A program made the translations under genes and the position numbers. DNA of 64,000 nucleotides from Watersipora subatra (Eukaryota > Bryozoa > Gymnolaemata > Cheilostomatida > Watersiporidae): assembly GCF_963576615.1 (NCBI RefSeq), contig NC_088711.1, positions 8,302,869 through 8,366,868 on the forward strand, read 5' to 3'. Shown piece after piece: positions 21,701 to 30,700 of this stretch. Position 1 is the stretch's first letter; every line of letters begins with the position of its first letter. The notes under the pieces were generated by a model that worked only from the letters and a program-made list of their open reading frames with translations, did not search any database and had not been told where the DNA came from.

Positions 21701-24700
21701 TAAAAAGGCTACAAATGTGCTGCGGAATCAGTTAGAACACTTTTTGTCCTCTTCATACTATCATGGTGGAGACGAGTTACCACTATTACTATAGTTTACA
21801 GCATTAGTATTACTGTTAAACATAAATACTGTTACTGCTACTATATTGCCCAAAAGATAATCATCAGAAATTCATTGACCTACAATTTGAAACCTACGCA
21901 GCTAAACCTACGCGAAATTAGGTCAGTGGGAAATGCAAACAGCTGATTGTTTTCTTTTGATTAAGCGGAGACCCGATAGGCTAGTTAAACGACTACTCAC
22001 CAATCAGAAACGCTTTGTGTCAAGCCTGCAAAAATTTGTCCATTACCATAACACTTTGCTTTGATAGGTACGTACGACGTGTTACGATTTATGGGGTCAA
22101 CTTATATGCGAATTCTTTTAAATTCCCTTATTTCCAAAGCTGTTGTTCTAGGGTCGGCTCATATGAGAAATAAGCGTATACGCGGGGACATATGTTATAT
22201 TGGGAAATAGGTCATAGTTTTGATCTTCAGATGACCTTGGTGTTTTGTCATCATCTGTTCCACTGCTTATTCGTAGATCAGTTTCAAGCTTTGGTGCAGA
22301 TGTCAGATGTAGAATCAGCGGGCAGAGCCAAACAGGTAAGTGGAAATAACTCCTTTTACTATCTAATCATTTATTGAAGACTGGTTCTCTATAGCATCCT
22401 TTAATTAATGCAATTGTGCAAAAATATGGAAATTGTGATTTTCGAAAGTTTTTTCCTTTAAAAGCGGTGTCTTACCAAAGGGTATTTTAAAATTTAAAGA
22501 CTGCTTGTCGTGATGATTACTATTCATATGTAATCATCCATTTACTATTCCACTAGATTACTATTCCACTGTTTCATCTTACTATTCGTAAGATGAAACA
22601 TGACATTCTATGCTCAAATTTAATGTTTAAACATAAACAATCCTTATAAATTGGGTTGATGTAAACACCATTAAGAAATGAATCCAGTTGCAAATAAGCG
22701 TGCTGGTTGACCCTGTGTAATACACATTTGGCAGTCACTTTGTCCTTGAACAAAATGGTCTTTGATGAAGCTATTTTTACACAGTAGTTTGATTTGCAAG
22801 AAACTGTGCCCGCGAGTACTTGAAGGAATAACAACATGAGCGAGTTGATCCGCTAGCATCAGTAATAATTGGAGGCCATAAGATTTGGCTGTGTTTGAAT
22901 TTAGTAGGCTTTTTAGATTCTACCCTAGAGTTTACCCTAGGCATTTATTTAAATTGCACTTTAAATCTCATCCCTCAAGCAGGGCAGCCTTACCCATGTG
23001 TTACACATTTGTCTATAGCCAGTCACCCATGAATAACAATTATTTTCTCAGAATCTCTCTGTATCTCATTTCCTTTGCACTTTTATAGTGCAAATCACAG
23101 CGCGTGTCTTTTGTGTCAATCGGTTGTCTTCATGGGTGTTGTTATCTTAGTTCTTTGATTGGCGTTCATTTAAGTGCAAGTTATGCTTGCATATATTGAT
23201 TTATAGGTGGGAGGGTTGGTCACATGATTGGATAGCCCAAGTGCTGTTGAGACATGCAGTATTTTGGTCATTGGATCGTGTGTAGGCGTATCGAGAGCGG
23301 CCAAACTACCATTTAATATTTTTCGTAAATAGGCAAGGATGTTGGTATATAGTTGGCGTGATGTTGTGATAACTTGATGGTTTGAAACTCTGAGCAGGGA
23401 GCGGTCATAACCCGACTTTTCAAATAGGGTTACAAGCCATTTGGATTACTGCAATGGTGCTGAAATATTTTTTGAGATCGAAATTTTTTGGAACAATTGT
23501 TTCTGTAAGAATAATCCTGAATTCGTTAATTCCATTTTGCATATCAAAAAGTGACAGTATTTTGACAACAATTTCAACCTTTAACAAGACAGATACACTA
23601 CTTAAATAAGAGAAATGTAAAAAAAAGGAAATCATTAAAGAGCAGACAGGTCGTTATTTCACTGTAGAGAGAAGCGAACAGAAGTAGATGCTCATTCACG
23701 TAGATAAGTTAGAGGCGGGAGGGTTTTGAAATACAATTGAAATACATAAAAAAACATTATTTAATATCAATGGAGGAAGTTAACTATGAAATTTTGTTTA
23801 ATTTGTTTTTTTTTCAAATTTTTCAATTTCATTCACGAAGCTGCAATGTTTTGAGAAATCTCAAAATACTGTATATTGAAAATTGTGATGCAGTCAAATA
23901 ATTGCTCCAATCTTACCTCTTTGAAAATTACTATGTTAACATGATCAGGGTAGAGGTTTGGTTGTATCTCGTTTTGATCTCTATAATGATCTCTATAGTG
24001 GTCTCTGTAATGATCTTTATAATGAGATAGAAAGTTCATTCTCAAATATTATTGCATTGATTCATCTTCCATTAACTCAGTAAATAAAATCTCCGATTGA
24101 TGTGAAAGCGCTATTCACCACCCTATAAGGCTCCGCTACTGTCTAGGAATTGGATGGGAAGAACATTTTTCTCAACTGCTGCATGCTGCGAATAGACTTC
24201 AGCAAGATGATCAGCATCAACGTCAAGTATAACAATGAGAAGAGCCGTGACTTCACTAACCCTGATCTGCCGAGTGGGGAGGGTGGTGCGCCTCACATCG
24301 ACGCTGCTCCTCCCACTATTGGTCAGATGGCGGGTCTGGCCAGCGGGCCCGTCGGCATGTGCTGTAAGTTCCTTATGGTTTTTCTGGTGCGTCACAAATC
24401 TTTCCTTAAAGACCATCGTAAGACTACAGCTCCCGTTGATATCTCTTTTGCTGATACATACCGAGCTTATGTGCCATTACAAATGATAGGATAGCTTATA
24501 TGATGGCAAGATTGGTACGGCTAGTTATTTTAATAGCAGTATATTCTGTTGAGGCTTAGAAAGAATAGTTTCATCAAGTTGACAATTAGCACAGATTATC
24601 ACCGTGTAGCAGTAAATATTTAATTTGCTTTGGTTTAATAAAGAATTGTAGCGAAGTTTGTACAATTCGAGTCAAATATTTATTTTAAGCACACCATTTG

Positions 24701-27700
24701 ACGTATCGTTCATGTTTATAGTGCCTGTACCGCAAGCTCTCAACGCCACTCCTATGGTAAATGCTTATCCTGCGATGAAGGGTCTTCGACCATTTAGAAT
24801 GCTCTCCGGGGTTAATCCGGCCATGATGCAAGGTTTTGGTTTGCATCCACCTAATCCTGTGTCGGCAGCCACTCCTCTAAACCTCAGAGCTCTTCAACTC
24901 AGCCCAGCCAGACTTTCTCTGGGTCAGCAAGCGGACAGTAGCTCGTCCTCCACACACCTCCATCAAATCATCATGAGTCAACTAGGCCTGCAAGGGACTA
25001 GACTCGCTGCACCTATTGCTATGCCTGCTCTCAGTTCAGCCAATTCTATTTATCCCACCCATCATATCTCTGTCCCAAATGTAATGCAGTTACCACAGGC
25101 TTTGCCCAACACCGGTTCCACTGGCCCTCAGCAGGAAGTCAAAGAAGTGACCAATCAGAAGATAGGGCTGCCAACGGCTGAGCAACATCAACAGATCTTG
25201 CTGAGTCAGTTGCAGCAGCAACAGTTAATGCAGCAGCAGTACATGAACCAAGCTGTTCCTTTCATGTCTCAAGTCTCACCAGCCAATATGGCTGCCGGTG
25301 AAGTAGGTTCGCCGTCTCCTCCCAGTGCTGGCAATTCAGTTGTCCTCGTCTCCAACCTCAACGCTCAGGTATGTTTTGTGAATTTGTTGTGATTACAGCT
25401 GATGTTGAGCGATTACAGTAATTGAGCTGAAGTCAGATGCGCTTATGTGGGCGATTGGTTGTGGGTTTTGTGCGCTCATAATCCTCAATATTATTACAAG
25501 ACACCTACGCTGCTCTTCGGCAATTGTTGATATCTGACGCTGGTGGTATGCTGCTGTATCTCTAGGAGGGAACGGTTCGGTTGCAGACGCTATTTGTCGA
25601 TGAATTATGCTTGTGTTGGTAGGTAAGGCTTATGCTGAAGGACAGTACTTATGCTACATGGTGGTGTCTATGCAGTCGTGAGATGCTTGTCTGCCGATGG
25701 GCGGTGTTCGTGTGCCTATGGGCGGTGTTCGTGTGAAGATGGGCGGTGTTCGTGTGCCTATGGGCGGTGTTCGTGTGAAGATGGGCGGTGTTCGTGTGAA
25801 GATGGGCGGTGTTCGTGTGAAGATGGGCGGTGTTCGTGTGAAGATGGGCGGTGTTCGTGTGAAGATGGGCGGTGTTCGTGTGAAGATGGGCGGTGTTCGT
25901 GTGAAGATGGGCGGTGTTCGTGTGAAGATGGGCGGTGTTCGTGTGAAGATGGGCGGTGTTCGTGTGAAGATGGGTGGTACGTGTATGATGAGATGTGTTT
26001 TGCATTGATGTGGTGTTGTTATTAGGTACTAGTTTTGTCGATGGGAAGAATGCAGCTAGTTGCAGCTACTTTTTAATACTTTGCATCTTTGTTTAAGCTT
26101 CTACTAATACCCATATGACTGCTGATGAACACGAAAACCCACCAGTAGAACAGGCATTCCTTTTTTAATGCCTGTCATCATTTTTATTGGCTGCTCTTAC
26201 TTTGGCTCGTGGCTTCTTTTTTCAACCCTTCCGTTTGAGTTTTATTTATATATCATTGAGCCATTTGTTCTTTTTCTTTGTGCTCTCTCCATGGCTTCTC
26301 GGACACGCATGATGCAATGCCGGACCCTGAGCATGAGCCAGTCTAATGGCAGCCATGTGCGGATGCAATTTGTGTATTGCTTATTGCCAGCCCTGGTCGT
26401 CGTACATGCTTACTCAAGTAGCTCTTCCTATGTTTGCGATATTGTTGATTGACTACTATAGATATGTCTAGTTTAGCCAGATTCCTTTTGCATGTTAAAT
26501 GTGTGTAGATCTATGCTTATGCCAATATGTATTCTTTTCTCTTTTATGTACTCTACCTAACTTGCTATACACTGTCACCAATCTGCTGAATTATTATCAA
26601 CGACTGCTGCTGCCAATACCTAATATGATGGGTGGTTCTTTACCAACCCCTTCCAACTCTGGCTCTCTGAACCACCTGTTTTCTACGGTATACACGGGTT
26701 GGTGCTCCATGTGCTCGCACCCGCAATCGTCTGCCCCCCGTTTACTTCACTGCTGTTGTATCCTACAGAAAGTTAGTCCTGACGCTCTATTCACGCTATT
26801 CGGTACGTGTGTGGTATGGCTATTTATCTCTAAATTGTCTAGTATATCAACACTTGATTACTTTAAGGGCACTGACTCTACCCTCGTGCATGGCCACGCT
26901 TCTGCTGCCTACTGTTTTTCACTCTGTTCTTTTTTGGCCACTTAATTCAGGTTCAAAAGAGTTGCTGTGAAAATCTCCCATCCATTTTCTCACGTAGCCT
27001 ACACTGTATGTAGTATTCGTAACCAGCACGATTGCTATCGAGTCGCTCCGGGATGCATGGCAAAAGCTAGATGCACCTCACTTAGCAAATTACGCAAGTC
27101 CAAAGTGGTACAAATAACTTGCAGTTAGATGTCCTCTCCTACTCAACATCAACTCAGTTACGGAACACGGCTTGAGGTCGTCTGTTACATTTCACTTTAG
27201 GGAGTTCTTTTAGTTTTGCATTTGTTTGGCTCGAATCTTGCCAGGCAGTTATTTTGTCAAACTCGATGGTCTTTTTTATTATAAATACCGTAGATATCTC
27301 TCAGTCATTAGTAAATGTAGGTATTGCTCTCCTCCCCCAGATTTCGACCTCTGATCTTGCGCTAAAACCAAATGTAACATTGCTTCCACAAGCCATCTCA
27401 AGATACGTACTGCAGCTTACCTCTCATAAAAGTTTACATCTTCCTTTGAAAGCAAGATTCAAAAAATTTTCCAAAGGAACTTCTGAAGGTTACCACAAGT
27501 TGTGGGATATTGCTGTTAAAATTATCTTGCAATTGTGTGGAAGGAATAATTCTTGTACACAATACGTATTAATATACACAATATCACACAATACGTAACA
27601 TATATGCATAACCTCCAAGCTACATATAGACAGCCTCAGTTCTACGATTGAGTAGAATGGTAAAATCATACGGGTTTACTTATCACACTCGAATTGTCCA

Positions 27701-30700
27701 ATAGTATCTATCTATATGTGAGAGGAACTGTAGATAGAATGTCACCAGATACAGGTAATTGTAGGCCGCAAGCATTGTCATGGTTAGAAGACATGGTTAT
27801 CAGGATATTATAAGGAAATAGCCTTGTAAATGACCATATTTACAAGGCTATTTCTAGCCTTGTAAATATGGTAACATGGGAGATGGCACGGCACCGATTT
27901 TGCTCATACAGTTCAATATTTGGGAAATGATTCATTCGAGACAGTCGCCATATTAATTGGTTGGCTGAGGAAAAATGCTTCAAATCTGCTGGCCAACATC
28001 TTTCTAGTCAAGATTAGTTTATTTGATGAATGTCTGTCAGCATAAGCAAATAATTGGGTGGGCAACTCCTAAAATATCACTAATTTCACACCATGATTGC
28101 GTAGCAAGTGGTATGGAATCTGAGATAACTCGCTGTATTATACGTGCGAAGAAGGCATAACTTGCGTTCAGAACGTTCAATGTCTAATTGCCTACTTTTT
28201 TATCTATTCCTCCGTGTTCTTGCCATTGATCTGTTTCGCTTAAAAATTCTGACTATCAGCTTTGGCGCTTGGTTTTATTGGTGGTACCTAAAGGAGATAG
28301 CTTCCATTTCCTGTCTAGCACTTCACCATACCTGTCTATGCTTACTCGCAGTGTAAAGTGCTGATTCCATGAATGTTGGTGATTGAAATCAGGACTGCTT
28401 CTCTCTTGAATTTGTATATTGATTGATATTACTAAACAATACTAACCATGGCCCATGTTCTCCTAAGCCTGGCCAGTCTCGCATAGCAAAATGACGGCAG
28501 CTTTTTCTATATTTTTATGTGCATTTTTTGCGAAAAGTTTCATCTTATGATCTCGGTTTTAATCGATTTTGGTACCCAAACTAATTTTATTCTCGTTCAA
28601 TATTTTAACTATCTAAATTATGGTAGTCGGTCAATCTAATTGTGGGCGTCAGTTGGAGATTTCCACAGCTTCTGGATAAAATTTTTATTGAGCCACTGTT
28701 GGCCAGTACAGTAGACGCTCCTAAAACGTAAATTCCAGATAACATGGAAATTTGATATGAAGTTTTTGCTTCCTACTACATAAAAAATTCCATATGACCT
28801 AAAGTGTCAAGTCAGGCGAGTTTTCAAATTTAATTTAATGTTTATCTCGTGGCATTGCGAAAGAAAAACCGCCATGCGTATAGCGTTATCTATAACTTTC
28901 ACATTATACTTAACTTAATTTAACTTAACATTTTAGTTCGTTGTAATGGATTATTAAATATGTAGACAAAAAGGAGAATAGGATAGCTGCGCAATTGCTC
29001 ATAAATACAAAGGCGATCGATTGGTGCGGGTGTTACAGCGTCGGTCTACCAATCAAGTAAAACCGCTTTTTATAATAAAAAATATCTCGTTGTTTTGCCT
29101 TATTGTTTTGCCTTACGCGTGCAAAATGTTTGTTATTAGTTTTACTTTGCAGAATAGACTTTGCTGTTTAAAAAAAATTAAAAATCGATGTAACCGTACA
29201 TCGAAAATGTGCAGTTCTCATCAACTTGTTGGAAAATTATCACATTCATGGTCTATAAAAACCAGTGAGATTGATCATAGAAAGGAGAAAACTTTTCGAT
29301 GCAAACTAATAGTTCTGCAATAACGGTACAGCACACAAATTAAAAAAGTCAAGTTTTTTCTTGACTGTAACGTAAACGATCCTAGAATGGATTATTTACA
29401 TTGTAAAAGTGCCTACTGTATTTTAGCTATCATGTCTAACTCCCAGGATAAACAATAACCATTAAATTGTTATAGCTACACAGCTTAGGGCCTCAGTGAA
29501 AAAAATTTTCTTTTTTGAGATGACAGTCTTTTTTCAGTCGCATATAGGAGTGTTAAATTTTAATCGGTTTTTAGGATGGTCCATATCTATAAACAAAATT
29601 AATCAATAGACAGATTGTTTTGGTTGTCAACATCTTCATTCTCTCAACCCATTATTTCTTTATATTGCCATGTATCAAGGGCGTCAAAAGCTAGAAGAGA
29701 TTTTATTAAAACTGAGTAATTTGTAAAAAAAATTGAAGGCGTGTGATATAATAATGAGGCTTTGTTGTTGCAGTTAGTTTAAAAAACTACACGAATGTTT
29801 TACGGTGAGTACTTTTTAGTTATCCAGACCATTCCTAGCTGTATCTAATCTTTGCATGGCGATGCAACTCCAATAGCATATAAAAAGCCTTCACTTTTAT
29901 TGGTTAGAAGTACTGTCAGGCAGGTGATGTTAAAGACTTTAGATCTTGGAATATGTCCTAGCTCTTTGGTGAACTTGATGGAATCGTTGAGTCTAGAACT
30001 TAAATTGTTTTCTGCCAATTCCATAAGGGAATTGGGCCAATTCCATAAGGGAAATGGCAGCTAACTTAGTTGTCTTTGTAAAGAAGTTCATACTTTTGTT
30101 GTGGAACTTCTTTATATGTCATGACATGCTTTTCTCTCATAATTTGCTTTCCCATTATTCTTGGATTACTGTTTAGAAGATACGGTAAGTTTGTTGGGTC
30201 ATTGTATGCAGGGATGTACGGCGATGTTATGCGAGTAAAGATTCTCTATCACAGGCTGGACACAGCTCTCATCCAATACGCTGATAAGGCCAGTGCAATC
30301 TCAGGTAATTGTCATGTATTTGGTCTTTAGTTTATCGCTGCTTACTCTTGTGGCTGTTAGTGTGAAGCTTGACCATTTAGCTTTTCGTGTTACTTTGCAA
30401 TAATAATCCAATGAACTACTAATCATTGTAAAAAACAGCCTTTGGCATCGTCGCCTGAATAACTGTTAGTACTGTAAATGTATTGATACTGGAGGTTATG
30501 CGAAGCAATCCTCAAACAGTTGTACCAATTAATAGATAAACGAGTTTCGTGTCATGGTTTCGTATGCTCACGAAAAATTATTTCAAGGCAGAATAGGTTT
30601 ACTAAACTTTTTCTTCTGTTTTAACGCTATCAACTTGTTTAGCTTTTGGTTACATGGTTTCATCAAAGTTTTTGTGAGTATTCCTTGTCTGTTCTTAACA

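Larger units (their letters stand above)
25369..26768 (+). promoter_or_regulatory. PTBP intron 10, upstream of the 34-nt exon
   Basis: The intron holds a 21-bp minisatellite (25697-25990), pyrimidine-rich tracts such as TTGTTCTTTTTCTTTGTGC and CTCTCTCC near 26266-26290, ATTCTTTTCTCTTTTATG near 26530, and a long AG-free zone up to the acceptor. UCUU and CUCUCU are known PTB-binding motifs, so the protein may bind its own intron. That is an inference. Confidence 0.6.

Noticed and set aside
25649-26025. Repeat-rich open frames such as HTNTAHL, CSCEDGR and GGVRVKM
   Set aside because: They arise from the 21-bp minisatellite. There is no splice support and the array is in PTBP intron 10.
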